Assembly (NCBI GenBank): GCA_037893245.1
Contig: JBAIAA010000024.1
Coordinates: 1 to 64,000 of the forward strand
Source of the DNA: Crossaster papposus
Taxonomy: Eukaryota > Echinodermata > Asteroidea > Velatida > Solasteridae
DNA length: 64,000 nt
Direction of reading: 5' to 3'
Shown here: positions 34,001 through 46,676 of the stretch, piece by piece
Position numbering within the stretch: the first letter of the stretch is position 1
Layout of the letters: each line of letters starts with the position of its first letter
Notes under the pieces: generated by a model
The model's database searches: none
The model's input: the letters and a program-made list of their open reading frames with translations, nothing else
Told to the model about the DNA's origin: nothing
Made by a program: the position numbers and the translations under genes

Positions 34001-36838
34001 AGGTGTGTGTTAGGTGTTCATGTGTGTGCTAGGACTGTCGCTTGTTGCCTATATAGTCACTTGTGGAACATTTAATTGGTTGTATCCTTGGCTTCATTCC
34101 AATTTGATTATTTTATCCTTTGCAAAAAGTGCAGTCATGTGATTCCAATCTCGTAGCCTGCCACGGGCCGCTCTGGTATGTCTGCTTCGTTGCCTTCTCT
34201 ATCATTTCTCGCATATTTACGTTCCAAAACACTCCGTCCTTTTTCTCCTCACTTTGATGTGTTTACTTCGGAATTAAATGCACTCTTTCCAGCGCGAAGA
34301 AAATAACCAAATGATCTTTTTTTTATGTGCGGGCAGGGCCCAGTCAAGTGCAAGATATGCGCAGTTTAATTCGCAAATGGAATTTGTTTCCAAGGAGCTT
34401 TTCCTAAACTCCATCCCCTCTTCTTTTAAATAAATTCCTTCCTGCTTGCTTGCTGAGCACGGTACAGCGGCCATTCGTTTTCAGGTGGCTGGTCATCGCG
34501 CCGAGGTTGCCAGGTTTGGTAATAATCTATGTCGGGGATCGCGATGCCATGCCTTAATGCCCTGATGTTCTGTGTCGGTCCGGCACGGTGTGGATTGTGA
34601 TGACCTTAGCGGCTGTACTTAGCGGTATCGATTGGATGGCCCGCTGAAGAGAGAGAGAGTGAGAGAGTAAAAAGAAAAGAGCGAAGAAGAAAAAGAAGAA
34701 GTAGAAGAAGAGATTGGAAGACTAGGAAAATAAGATCAAGGTTTTCAAGAAAGATTGAAGGAGAAGAAGAAGAAGAAGTAATAGATGTGAGGAATTGGGG
34801 ATGGAGACGACAGACACAAAGGGAATCGGAGAGTCTGGAATGAGATACACGAAGGAAGAGAAAGGAATGAAAAAGGATTGAGTTGTCTCTCAGAGCTGGA
34901 CAGGTGTTACTTGGGAAAGGATCAAGAAACTTCATCAGGCTAACAAGTCTTATTCTGCACTTCTTAATTACTGTTGGTGCCCTAAACCCAGACTTGGAGT
35001 CAAAGATAGGCCAAGATGAATTTGTTGTTGGTATAATCTTATAAACTTACTGGAGAAAATGTCTGTATCCCTAGGAAATCTGCAAAGATGAAAGTGGTCT
35101 GATTTTAATGTAAATGGAAATGCTTAGAGGGACATTAATTTATCCGTTTTCAGATCTGAACCTGTCCTCAATTGAGCTTGTATGTCTTTGAATATTTTAT
35201 GCAAATTTCAATTTTATTTTATTCACTTGTTTTGTTTGGCCAGTATTTTCATTTGTTCAACTAAATAAAGAACAATTGTTGAACAAATTTGTGGAATTAT
35301 TACTAAATTGTTATAAGCCGAAAGTACTACATGTAGTAAATGAAATGGGTGTTGTTGTGTGTGGTGTGTGGTTTTTTTTTGGGGGGGAGGGGTTCCTTCT
35401 TGTTTTTTCCCCACATCTTAAGGCTTAATGGAATTGGAAGCAGTACTTTGTTAGGATCATAAAACTATTATTTATGACCCAACTCTGTCAGAAATAACCT
35501 ACCTTGGGAACAGGGGAAAAGTTGGGGGAATAAAGTGCTTATTGATTGCATGGGGATGAAGTGGAAAATATCGGGAGGGAATATGGCAGCGCATGGCTTG
35601 GCACTTCAAACCGTTTGGTTATTCACATCGAGCTTTCTCATCTAATGGAACTGAGGAGGAGGGGGGAGGGGGATGGAGGGTGGCGGGTGAGGTAGAATCG
35701 ATAGATATGCATGTATCTGTTCAGATGTGTAGGCCTCATATCCTACCTTTGCCCATCTGTGTGTCTCTTCCTCCATTTTTGATTGATAGCTTGGAAAGAA
35801 ACTGAGAGAATCCAGACACAAATCTTGACATTCCCCACTTTATCTTCCATCATTTTTCTTTTCTTCTGTTTTTATCATGAAGCGTTCCAACTCGTGCAAA
35901 TTTTCACCACACAGTATATCTGTCACTTTTGGTGCATCTTGTGGTAGACCGTCTAGGAATTGATATAAACACTGAAAGATTGTCCCAATCCCTGGCTGTG
36001 CCTAGCTATGTGATAAGTATGCTGCCTAATTACAGATGGTGGCTTTTAGTTTTCTATTTGTTCTTTCATGAGTTGATTACATTTATGTGATTCAACTTCT
36101 CTCGCTGGTTGTTAAGTGGTGGGGGGGGGGGGGGGGGTGGGGGCGCTTCTAAAGGTGACGTCATTTCAGCCATGCATAGTCCTTGGCAATGACACAAATC
36201 ACACACCACATAAGTCCGTTAATCATGAACGGCTGAATTTTAGGCACTTGTGGTTTGTTGCTTGGTTTGGAGATGTTTGTTTGTTTGTTCGTATTTTGAG
36301 ACCCAACCGTTAACTATGACCGAGATTGATATTTTGATGATGGACAGAGCACTGTCAAAAATATTGAGTTTCCATCTGAAGAAATTGTTGTTCACACGAT
36401 GCGACCGTAAACGGGCTCTTTCACCGATTGCATCACGTACTATTTCAATCTGTTGTGATTTTGTTTCATTGATGTGGATCTTCTTGATGAGTAAAGACAG
36501 ACATCGAAAAGAATGTTGCAACCTAACACCACTTTTTCCTTCATATATCATCTCAATGAAGGTCAGTCAGTGCAAACATGTTGAAAAGACATGAATCTGG
36601 GACTGAGGAACATTTCCAATATTGTTAGGAAGTCTTAGAAAATGTTCTCGACTCTCCATAGACTTAGATTTGTACACAACTGCTGATGTAGTGTTAGACT
36701 ACTGCAATATTTCCCAGACATTATCCTCGCCAAGTAAACTGACAGAATAAATGACTTTATTCAATACATCATTTCAATCTCTCCACACGTCTGAATTGTT
36801 TTCCTGTTTTTTCAAGTAAAAAAAACCCCCAACTTTAC
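34001..36838. other. Non-coding stretch with a purine tract
   Basis: Bases 34645-34800 are almost pure purine on the + strand (GAGAGA, GAAGAAGAA and similar), a possible triplex-forming tract. A run of 17 G lies at 36121-36137. A small inverted pair (TTTGTTCAAC/GTTGAACAAA) lies at about 35252-35289. No gene is supported. Confidence 0.6.
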
Positions 36839-36964
36839 CTATATCACTTTGAAGAGCCTGAACTGATAACATGATGGTCCCAGACAACAGGGAGAACATA
36901 CTAATGAACAGATCTCCAATATCCTCCAAGTCACTGTACCCCCACTCTGCTGCCCTCGTGGGTT
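36839..36964 (-). CDS. Candidate minus-strand exon (unconfirmed)
   Basis: On the minus strand the segment is preceded by GGCTGTAACAG and followed by ATAG|GTAAAG. It is 126 nt long and phase 1 at both ends. Its open frame reads AAEWGYSDLEDIGDLFISMF followed by a hydrophobic LLSGTIMLSV segment that could span a membrane. The acceptor lacks a good pyrimidine tract, and I recognise no family. Confidence 0.15.
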   Translation of the reverse strand, partial: NPRGQQSGGTVTWRILEICSLVCSPCCLGPSCYQFRLFKVI

Positions 36965-38169
36965 CTGTTACAGCCAACCCAGCTGAGGGATGTCATTGGG
37001 ATGGGAATGGCTCCTCCGATCTTCGGAAGATAGGACTGTTTTAAATGTAAACTGTAGCTGTTCCAGAAAACAAAAACTTGAAATATATTAACTAGGCTGA
37101 TTAATGACGTTAGGCATGTCGTATAAATGTGTGTGTGACTTGAGGTGATTATACTTGGGATACACGGAGCAAATCTACCGGGGATTTTTGTCATATTGCT
37201 TCGTCTGGGTCCAGCAATGAGACATTATTTTCCCTGGGGGGATATTACGATTCAGCCATTACATGCATCAAGCATTTCTTTCTCTCCTTTTCTTGTCCCT
37301 CATGAAAGAAAAAAAAACTGCCATCAAAGTAAATTATCTCTCTGTTTGCCTGTCCACTTTGAAATGAAAACTCTGAATTTAGCTGAGAAGATTCATGTCG
37401 TATCGGGTCATGAACTGCCAAGGACTGCCAGTGAAGTTATATTTATTTTTAATTTGACTTTGTAAAGTGTTGACAAATTTGCATGTGGTCATGGAATTTG
37501 ACTGCGATTGTGAACATTTGAGATTTTGTCTGGTAACCGTGATCTTCAACCCATTAGAATCCAACAACATCAAAATGGTGATGTTGAGGGATCTAACAAA
37601 ATCTTACAAAAGCCACTCTCAGTATTGTCTTTGAAATAACATCATACTTCATATTGTAACAAAGGTCGTTAGAGGTTGGGGGGGGGGGGGGGGGGGCTAA
37701 GGAGTGTAATAGCACGCCACCCACAGATTAAGTGAAGTTTATTAAGGGAATAAATATTGTGCCAAACTGGCGTGCATAATTCACTTTATTTCAAGAACAC
37801 TATTTGATTCCAGGCCTTTGGACGGTTTGAAAGATACTTGTCTAAGACCTGCCAAGCTCATATTTATTCAAAAACACATTTTTGTAAAAAAAGAAAACAT
37901 TGTTGTTCAACAATTTTGTTTTAACCATGGTATGGTATGTGCCTTGTGAATGTAGTGTTAAACATTCTCCTTATGGGAATTGGCGCTTGCGCAGCACGAA
38001 CTGCGCGATATGGCACAGAATGCTGTTTTACGGTCAGTCTCGGGTATTTAATGATAATAATAATAATTTGGGAGGCAAATCATTCTTACTCGCAGCTGGG
38101 GTGCTGAATTGCGAAGGACGTGGCTACAACGTGGTTGAGCCGCTGGCACGTAAAGGCGCCTCTGGCAGC
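36965..38169. other. Non-coding stretch with a G run
   Basis: A run of 19 G lies at 37678-37696 and an (ATA)n-like tract near 38050-38068. No gene is supported. Confidence 0.6.
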
Positions 38170-38395
38170 CGGCAACATCGACTCATATTATGACTACGGA
38201 GTACAGCCTGAGATCGAAAGTGTTTAATTTTTCAAAAGGAAGGAAAGCCGAAGGGCCGGAGAAAAAAACCCTTGTGGCACAGGAGAGACCCAACGCACAA
38301 CTCTACTCACATATGGTCCGGGCCCGGAATCGAACCCGGGCCACATTGGTGAGAGGCGAGCGTTTTACGCACAAGCAACCCATGCCACCTATGAA
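38170..38395 (-). repeat. tRNA-derived SINE
   Basis: Read on the minus strand, the element begins with a tRNA-like head (GGTGGCATGGGTTGC, GCTCGCCTCTCACCAATG) and a perfect RNA polymerase III B box GGTTCGATTCC at about 38327-38337. It continues into a body with GTTGGGTCTCTCCTGTGCC and TTTTTTCTCCGGCCCTTCGG, a layout shared by many invertebrate SINEs with a conserved central domain. It cannot be a working tRNA because the anticodon and acceptor arms do not pair. The 3' end is not sharply defined, and the element may extend to about 38190 or 38150. Confidence 0.75.
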
Positions 38396-41335
38396 ACAGA
38401 TACTCCTTGCCCCACAATGACTTTCATGACAAATGGAAGAGAGCATGTGAACCCGAGTAATTATCAAAACATCATATCAGTAGAGCCTGAAGGAATAAAA
38501 TAAAAATTGAAAACATGAAACCGAGTATAAATTTTCATACAACCAGTTGTAAACTGGGTTACGTTTCAACATCATGTTTTTCTTCTAGTTTTTGCTGCCG
38601 ACTGCATATATTTAAAAAGGCAACTTGGCCATCTGCAAGCTATTAAATGCAGGCAACAATAACATCCATCTCTCCTGGGTGGCATCAAACGGAAATGAGC
38701 TGACTGTAAGTTGAGTTGTTTGAATTGCGTTTCCCGCTTACAATTCAAACATCCCTGGGTTAGAAAAATCAGGCAAGAAGTAAAGGAAGATTGAAAGGGG
38801 AACATATATTTCCATCTTGCTCACTCCGTTTTCCTCAGAGGGGGAGAATCGGAGAGGCTTTCTGACTATTCCGCGTCTCGTGGAAACCGTACGCGCGGCA
38901 TCTATCACTGAATGTGTGCGAGTGAATTTGATACCGCTTGGTTTAAGAAACCCCGCATATGCATTAACCATCCTTTTAAGCACTCCAGTCCGGCGGTGCT
39001 GATGACAACTCAACGAGCAACATGTAAATGGTACCGCACATTTATTGGTCGCGCTGCCATCCATGTCGGTCCTACCACACGAATCATCTGCATGCGATTT
39101 GTTTTCTCAAGTTATTTCTTTTTGTGTGTCACTCTTTGCTGTCTTGAGGTTGCTGGGTATGGTCTCTCACTCATTTTTGTAGCGAGGGAAAATGGCTTTT
39201 CATCTTGAAGTTTTAAGGGTTGAGGAAGAGGAGATGGTGTCAGGGTGGGGTTCATAATTATTAAGATTAATGAGCATTCAGTTGGATGTTGTTGGTATCC
39301 TGTCCAGACTAATTCCTATGAGCAAAACCAAATTGTGATTTTGTTTTTTAAGTACTTTTCATTTATATCTAGGCCTGGCACTTATTTAAAAAAAAATTGT
39401 TCAAAAATTATTTGTAATTTTTTTTTTCAACTTTCAAATAAGTTTAATAAGGGAGTGCATTTTGCTTACATAAACAAAACAAAATGAAACAAAAATGACA
39501 TATTCACATATTTAAACTAATACAGTGTTACAACAGAATATATATATTCCCAAGTTGATGCGATTAAGTTGAAGATAAAGCATCGTTTATGTTTTTCAGT
39601 ATTGCTAAGCCGATATTTTCTGTTCTCAGCAAAATAGTTTTGCTGAGGAACTTTGTGAATTTGTCCTCTGATGTTCAGAAGAGATTTCAACCCTTTCCAC
39701 CAATCTGGAGCGCAGTCCAATGTTTTCATGGTTGTAGACTCTCTAACTGCTTAGCATATTTCAGCCTCAGCTGCATTTCGGTCTGTTTACCACCTGCTCG
39801 CCCTGGGGCGGGCTTTGGAATAATCCAAAGTGATTATTTACACGTACAATTAAGAAATAAAAATTAATGTGAATGTACGTCACCCACAATCTGTCAAGTG
39901 ATCGCTCAAACAGCTGGTTTCTCCAACGGAGCTTTTGTTGAAGCGTGGGTCAGTTATTTGGGTTACCTTAAAAGTTTAAAGGCATGGTGTGTTGTCTTCC
40001 GTATTGGTCTATTCCGGCAATGGTTAGTACTAGGATAATCCAGGTCATATCAGGATTTATGTGGCTGTCATTTCAAGTTAATTTTGTTTGTTTATGTAGC
40101 CTATAGCCTCATGCATCAATACAAATAAACTGATTGGAGGAACTGTGTCACATGAAATGAGTTTTTAAAATATTTGTACGCTGAGTAAAATATGAGTTTA
40201 TAACTATAGTTACAAGCAGTATCGTCTCATGAAAATTGGACTGATAAACAAGTAGTTCCTGGGCATTTATATGTGTATATATATATATGTTTAATGCAAA
40301 TCGCTTATCACAAGGCCAAAAGCCACTCGAGGTGTAGGCTACAGAAAAAAAGTGTGGACTTTTTATTATTCCACACTAGACAGATTTAAACAGTTGAATA
40401 AATATCGCTGAAATATATCCAAATTTTATTTGTTTCCGTCTGGGTCATCAAAGCTGGTTCATAGGACGACAAAAGACCAAGTCTTGTGTCAGAAGAAGAA
40501 AAAAATGGTAACGTGATCCAAAATGAGAATAATTTGGCCACAATAGCACCTTGTCATATAGTGTCCCATGCACTAGTCAATAATCTCCCTACCCTCGTTG
40601 GCATTCCTCCATCAATAGTTTGGTGTCCCTACCTACAGTTCCCAGTATCCAACGATTGTAGCGATTGCTGCAAAGCTCAGTTTTCATAGCCCCCGGGTCG
40701 GGCAGCGCATCTCTAAACGTGCCCCAGCGCATGCCAGCAACGCGCAACCCCTCTCCGAACATCGGGGAAAGCCAACGGAAAATTTAATTTTAAGAACATG
40801 TGCACGAGTAGATTGTAAGCCGATAGGCAGAGTAAATGTACTGAGGATGTCTACCAAACACACAAGCACACGTGTATTTGTGTGTCTAGCAGGTTTTTTG
40901 GTTTTTTTGAGGTTTTTTTGAGCAGAGGAATGACATTTCTAAACTAAAACACACGTGTCTTCTGTGTCAATAGGCATCTCCATTTGCACTGTGTACAGAT
41001 CTTTCAGTGGAGTTTGGAGCAGGGTAAACATATGAATGCTCAAACGCAGAAAACGGAAATAACTTGAAGAATTACGCCGGTGCATCAAATGAGAGGTTTG
41101 AGGCTCAATCACGACTTCACTGCACGCTATGAGGAGAAGCAATGGCTTGCCAGCTTCTGAAATTTCATTGGCTGAAATTTAATGTGCAGCATAGCAACCA
41201 TTGGTTCTTGTGCTCTGATTGGTCAAGCGTACAAACTACCACAAAGACTTGAAATTCATTGCTTTTACAAAAGTGTCCAATAATTATAGTCAGTCAGATT
41301 GGGGCACAATGATAGAATTGTTCACTTGATGATAA
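38396..41335. other. Non-coding stretch
   Basis: No gene is supported. A (TA)n tract lies near 40270-40288. Bases 40680-40760 are CpG-rich. Several CCAAT/ATTGG motifs cluster at 41165-41225, which could be promoter-like, but no start or exon can be tied to them. Confidence 0.5.
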
Positions 41336-41587
41336 AAGCATGACATTAGGCACACAGTCAGAGTATGTCATGAGAAAGATATTTGGCTGTAGGGCCATCA
41401 CAAATTTGACATTTAAATAATATGGTAGAATAACATGCAATATAATGGCAACCATTTTGAAAATCTTTAAAAATCTTTAAAAAGTTAATCTACCTATATT
41501 TTTTCAAAGGACACATCTGCGATGGTTCAACAGCCAAATATCTTCCTTGTGACATACTATGATTGTGTGCCAAATTCCATGCTTGTA
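41336..41587. mobile_element. Family E inverted-repeat element, copy 2
   Basis: The left arm (41336-41398) and right arm (about 41521-41587) are imperfect inverted copies of about 60 bp sharing AAGCATG, GGCACACA, GTATGTCA and AAGATATTTGGCTGT. Both match the split copy at 1510-2102. The spacer is about 120 bp and has no coding potential. A short direct duplication, AAAATCTTTA, lies at 41459-41480. Confidence 0.85.
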
Positions 41588-41837
41588 TTATTTGATTGAA
41601 TAATTTTGTCACCAATCTGCCGGATTATTATTAGAAAGAAATTAGACAGGGTTGTCATCAATCCTAACTGAACTTAACCCATCAAAATCTAAAAGAATGT
41701 TTTGTTGGAATCTGCTAGGGTCGGTGCCTGATCTCATTTTCTTTTGAATGGAAATGGCATTCAGCAGATTTTGCGCCTAATATTTTCATTTGTTAATATC
41801 TCTGATTTGTCAACGTGATTCTTTCTCAATATTTTAT

Positions 41838-42083
41838 AGATTGGTCCAAAGATGCTTTGTCTCAGCTTCCAAGAATATTCACTGATTGCTGCTGGGATGC
41901 TCTGGAGAATATAAGAAGAGGATGCAGAGTCAACCTCTTGCCTGCCCATCCTCCCCCTACCATCTTCCCTATTCCCTCCCCTCTCCTCCCTCCCCTTTCT
42001 CCCCTCCCCTTTCTCCCCCACCCTCTCCTCTACACCATAGATTCTTTTAACACAGCAGTACAGAGGGAGCTTAAGAATGCAAG
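41838..42083 (+). CDS. Candidate exon, or a 43-nt exon at its 3' end
   Basis: The segment ends in AATGCAAG|GTGAGC, a strong donor. One frame is open throughout (DWSKDALSQLPRIFTDCCWD, then a Pro/Leu-rich part, then SFNTAVQRELKNA). Two acceptors are possible: ATTTTATAG at 41837, giving 246 nt, or CTCCTCTACACCATAG at 42040, which sits behind a ~100-base pyrimidine tract and would give a 43-nt exon at 42041-42083. In the second case the Pro-rich stretch is simply the intron's pyrimidine tract. I recognise no family, and no compatible neighbour exon is evident. Confidence 0.22.
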
Positions 42084-45000
42084 GTGAGCCTCAATGTGAA
42101 CTCTGCGGGAATCGATCGGTCTGAATGCGAGACTAGCTGAGATAGGACTGCCCATGGCATTAGGTCTAACACTCGCATATCATTACGTACTTTGCCCCCC
42201 CCCCCTCCCCCCCTCCGAAACAAATTGTCTCAGACAGTTCGTTCTAGCTATATGAACATTAAGCATCTAAATCAGTTTGTTTCAACTGTAAAAGCTTGAA
42301 GAAAGTAACCGTTTTGCAACGTCGTGTGAACCAAAATCTTCAAGCAGTGCAGTGCTCAATATTAGTATTATTTTTGTCCTTTGTGCAGGTGATTGTAGTT
42401 TACTTAGATTTCTAATTCAGACAATTTGTTATTTTATTTGGATATCTCTGTTTAAATAATTATTTCAATCGTGTTAAAAATCTTGTGCAAACTTGCTTTA
42501 ATCCCAATTCTAATAGTGGTTTTTACTGCAACACAATGAAATCATTGTGTGCCAACTTCCCAGCAATTAATTAAAACACGTCTATAACGGCATTGATTGT
42601 GCTTGGCGAGTGGGGCTGGGGTTTAATAACTCAAACAATGAGTGGATGATAAATATACATTTTACAATTGTCAATAATGCAGTTCCGCCCCCCCCCCAAA
42701 AAAAAAATTAAAAAAACCTAAAAAATAGCATTAATTAATGTAAATAGTAAATATGTAGAGTAATGTTTAAAACACATTTGGTTTTTAATTAGTTTTGGGG
42801 TGTTTTTTTTTAGGGGGAAGGTGGGAACTCAACGTATTGGACAATATACTCTGCTCGTCATTGTTTCCTTCCATTTGATAGAAAATTACCTTAAATGGCC
42901 TAGAATAGTAGAATAGTTCAAGGGTGGTGTAGACAAAGACTGAATACTGAATTTATTCAGATAATGGTGCCCCTGCTATATTTGTACTACTTTTTAAATC
43001 CTAATTAGGAGGTCGTTGGTTCGAGTCCAACTTGAGTAGCCTTGTGAAATTTTTCTCACAAGTTCTTGGAAGGCAAACAATATTTAAGAAAACTACATCC
43101 GTGAAAATTGAAACCCTTGGTCAAAATGTGTAGTTAATCATCACAATTTTCTGACTTGATATTTTATGATTTTCTGATCTTTCAGAAATGAATGTACATC
43201 TTAGATGTTGTTGGGGTGTAAGGAGGTGGATGTGCACGGACCAGTCCGGACAAATGTAGAAATGGGTAAGTGGAAATGTATTGTATTTTTTGTTATCCAA
43301 ACCGTTAGTTCCAATTTGACATCCCAGCAGAATACTCGTAGTGCATCTGGATTGCCATTGTTTGCTCAGGCTCAATAGAATTGAACGAGATCTTCCACTA
43401 TAATTGAATTCAATAGCTTTGTTGACTTAGAATTTGCAGTCTACACTGGATCTGTCCAGGGCTTTGATATGTCGTTATGACCCGGAATTGCACATTCGGG
43501 CCAGGTGTGTCGAAGTTACTGAAGGACCGTAGAGGGATTATGAAGACAAACTCATCTGGTGTTGAGTTGAAGGAAACAGCCGAATGAAAAATACCAGAAC
43601 AAGATTCCTTTGTATATCTAGATACATTCTGTGAATTCTCTGTAATGGGTCATATTTGCTTCAGGGTTTGTGTCATTATTCATTACGTGAATGTCAAGTT
43701 TTACCTGCAAGTTATCTTGTCAACGGGGATGAAACAAAATGTTCTCATTCCGTCTCGCCTGTCGTTCGTTTGAAGAAAAACATTTGGCATGATCGGAATA
43801 CCAAACTGATCAGTGAGACATTATTAGTCCTCGCTCACATTCTCCATCTCGAGGGAGATGCGTGTGGCTCTCAATTGAAGTTGATGTAAGCCCTGAGAGG
43901 TCAAAGTAACATGCATTAATGTGACAAGTCTTAGACATTTGCTGTCTTGTATTAGCACACTCGTTGTCCTTGGCGTTGTCCCCTTGCCATATCATCAGTC
44001 ACAGAGGTTCGGATACCCCCCCCCCCTTTCCCAATTTCAACAACACGTCTGTCAATGAACTCGGTGATGAAGCCTGGACAGGTCTTTTCACCAACCTAGT
44101 CTTCAAAATTTGAGGTGAGAAGAGCATGCTAAGAAGGACAGAGACCAATGTCTGAAATCGGACTTATCATAAACACCTCGTTTGTAGTAACACTGCTGTG
44201 CAAAACATCTATAGTTTGGTCTCCAGACACATGGCGTTGCAGTTTTTCTGCACGTCCTACCTCGGCAAGGGATTGTTAAGGGGATCGCTAGTTGTAGAAA
44301 CTCAAATGCAATTTGGTACCAAATTACCGGGACCAGGGGAGATACTAGGAGTAGTGCCCCGTCAAATCTTGCTCCTCGTGCCCCGTCAAATCTTGCTCCT
44401 TGTGCAAGTCAGTCCGTCGTGCTGTAGATGAGGTCAACAGTTTACTTTGTGTTATTTCCCTCCACGACAAATGTGATTGCCTTATTAACATGGTGCGTTT
44501 GAACCCGGGGGGTGGGGGGGGGGGAGAAGAGTGTGTTTTCATCAGGACAGTGCCGGAGATACCGAGGCTTAGCTACTGCAACTTAATACGTTAATATATA
44601 ATCGAATAAAAACTGTTCTGCAAAGACACACAGGTTTCCTGGCCAAATCTTCTTTTAAAGAATTGTTCCCCTAAAGTATCAAATCCCAGCTTTAGATTCC
44701 TATGTGGTGATGAATACATAATCCTCAGTCTTTTTTTTTCTCGAGGTGCAAAGTGAAGGAAATTCCATCTCATTAAATGAAATGAAATCTGCTGTCTTTC
44801 TAGCCAAGATGACTATGCGTGTCCGAAACATTTTTCTGGAATCGGTGTTAAATGTCCAAGATTGAAAACGTGTCTGTCACTGTTTGTGACTAACTCATTC
44901 ACTGAAGGCTTTTAGCCTTAAGCTTTCAACTATCTGCTTTTTTCTTTTTTTGTATTCTTAATAATCTAATATCTCTTTAATATTTAAGCGTATCTTCTCC

Positions 45001-45120
45001 ACATTCCTGTTAATTCATCAAAAAATGTTAATTCATCAAAATGTATTTGGCATGAGTCCGTGAACTCAAGAAAATAAGTTTGCAAATTGTTGAAGTCATT
45101 ATAATTATGATTAAGGGAAT
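42084..45120. other. Non-coding stretch with a short tandem repeat
   Basis: GTGCCCCGTCAAATCTTGCT is duplicated with a 24-bp period (44354 and 44378). At 43016-43027, TTGGTTCGAGTCCAAC resembles a tRNA B box without a tRNA around it. The segment 43187-43267 has excellent splice signals but no open frame (see rejected items). Confidence 0.55.
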
Positions 45121-45826
45121 ATATATGGGTCAGTCCAGGATTTAAAGGGTCCAATATATCGTGTTCTGTTACATCTGACATTAGATTTTCTTTTTTAATT
45201 CAGGACACATTCTTTGACGCCTTTTATCTTAAAGAGCGATTACATAAAGCAAAGTACCCCACTACCTGCAATAAAAATAACAAAAATTTGAAGTCAATTT
45301 CAGTAACAATTGCAGGGGAAAATTAGTAATTGTGTAAATGTGACCCGCTCCATCGAAATCAGGAATAAGTCTCAGAAAGACTTTTTGAGATATGCACATG
45401 GTGAGAAAAGGAATTTCATAAGCTTTCTAATGATACCCATCACAAGTGTATATCTGTTAAGGTTAACGAGTTATGATCTGATGAAGATGACAGGTGTATA
45501 TTTATTTGCCGAATCCACATTCCGAGAAAAACAGCTTTGAAATAAACAAAATTGACCAAAATCATACGGAGAGCCCACACAAATCCTCTTCATTTTCATC
45601 TTTATTGATCGTTTTTTTATACAATACATTAATGACAATAATCTGTGATAACTACACTTCCTAAAAATACAATGTTCTGAAAATCGACTTGGTCGCGATT
45701 TTCACCCATGCGTTCACTTCAACGGCCATTTGCGTAAAACGGCCTCAGCGACTTATTCCTGATTACGATGGAGCGGGTCACAAATGTGTAATTGTCATGT
45801 GTAACAGTATATGGACTGACCCATAT
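45121..45826. mobile_element. Outer inverted-repeat element split by an inner one
   Basis: ATATGGGTCAGTCCA (45123-45137) and TGGACTGACCCATAT (45812-45826) are a perfect 15-bp inverted pair. A weaker inverted match (CTGTTACATCTGACA on the left, TGTCATGTGTAACAG on the right) continues inward. The inner element at 45340-45781 occupies most of the interior. No coding frame is supported. Confidence 0.75.
45340..45781. mobile_element. Inner inverted-repeat element (MITE)
   Basis: The ends are long inverted repeats: GTGACCCGCTCCATCGAAAT continuing AGGAATAAGTC on the left, and GACTTATTCCTGAT followed by CGATGGAGCGGGTCAC on the right, about 32 bp with few mismatches. AAAT flanks both sides (45336-45339 and 45782-45785) and may be a 4-bp target duplication. 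The 442-bp length contains no transposase frame, so it is non-autonomous. Confidence 0.85.
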
Positions 45827-46676
45827 AAGTTGGTTGGCCAGTTTTAAACAAGTACGTCAGTTTTTTCCAACAATGCCCAGCCGACCATCATTGGAAATAT
45901 TATTTCACTTGCAATTAAAATAATTAGGTTTTTGTTTAGGTTTTCAAATGTTGTTATACATATTACCTTTCATACTGCGGAAATTAAATAAATCTAAACC
46001 TATATTTTGTATAATAAAGCAGTGATGGTAATGGCCGTTATTTCCTCGGCTTATTGAACCTATGATATCCGACCTCAAACATTACCTTTATTAGCCACAA
46101 ATGACCACTACGCAGGGACCTGAATGGTGACCGATAGAACAACCACGCTCTGCACTTACCATTGACAACCTAATGGGCCCCTGGTTCACAGTACTCTCAT
46201 CTGGACCAATCTCAGCTGAGATGCCTTATATTTATCTTCCTGTCGATAAACACCACTCCTTACAATCTACCCACTTTAGGCAACCTGAGGGTCAAGCCGC
46301 ACTCTCCCCACTAGCCACAAAGTTGCTATCTTGGAAAGAGCAATAACAGGTTGATGAGAATTTAACAACATTATAAAATCATGTCCAGGCATCTTTTAAC
46401 GCACTTAAAGATTGTGTTTCTTATTCCACCTGCTAACCCTTTAAAGTACAGGACAGAGTGTCCAGGTGTCAGTACTCTGGGGAGCAAAATGTCTGGTTGA
46501 CTTGGTTTTTATACTCTTTGCTACTTTTTCAAAACAGAAGGTGAGAAATGTTACAAGAGTACTTAACAGTACGTTGCTGTTTGCTCTAGGTGGAACTGGA
46601 TTCTTCGTGTTCCGCCAAAAGTTTTATTGTGAAATTTCTGTTAGCAGTTTTGAAAAAAACAAAATGGTTAAATCAG
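45827..46676. other. Non-coding stretch, nothing recognised
   Basis: AT-rich sequence with no supported gene. The short frame at 46466-46705 runs into the family A copy. Confidence 0.55.

Noticed and set aside
34708-34732. TGGAAGACTAG resembling the start of miR-7
   Set aside because: It sits in a purine tract, the match stops after 11 bases, and no pairing arm is present.
38318-38395. tRNA gene
   Set aside because: Only the B box and a loose A box are present. The arms do not fold into a cloverleaf and a SINE body follows.
43187-43267. Segment with an excellent acceptor (CTGATCTTTCAG) and donor (GG|GTAAGT)
   Set aside because: All three frames contain stops. It serves as a control that strong splice-like pairs occur here without coding content, though a non-coding exon is possible.
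44033-44113. Protein-like frame (NNTSVNELGDEAWTGLF) before GAG|GTGAGA
   Set aside because: The frame meets TGA just before the donor and there is no AG acceptor at its start.
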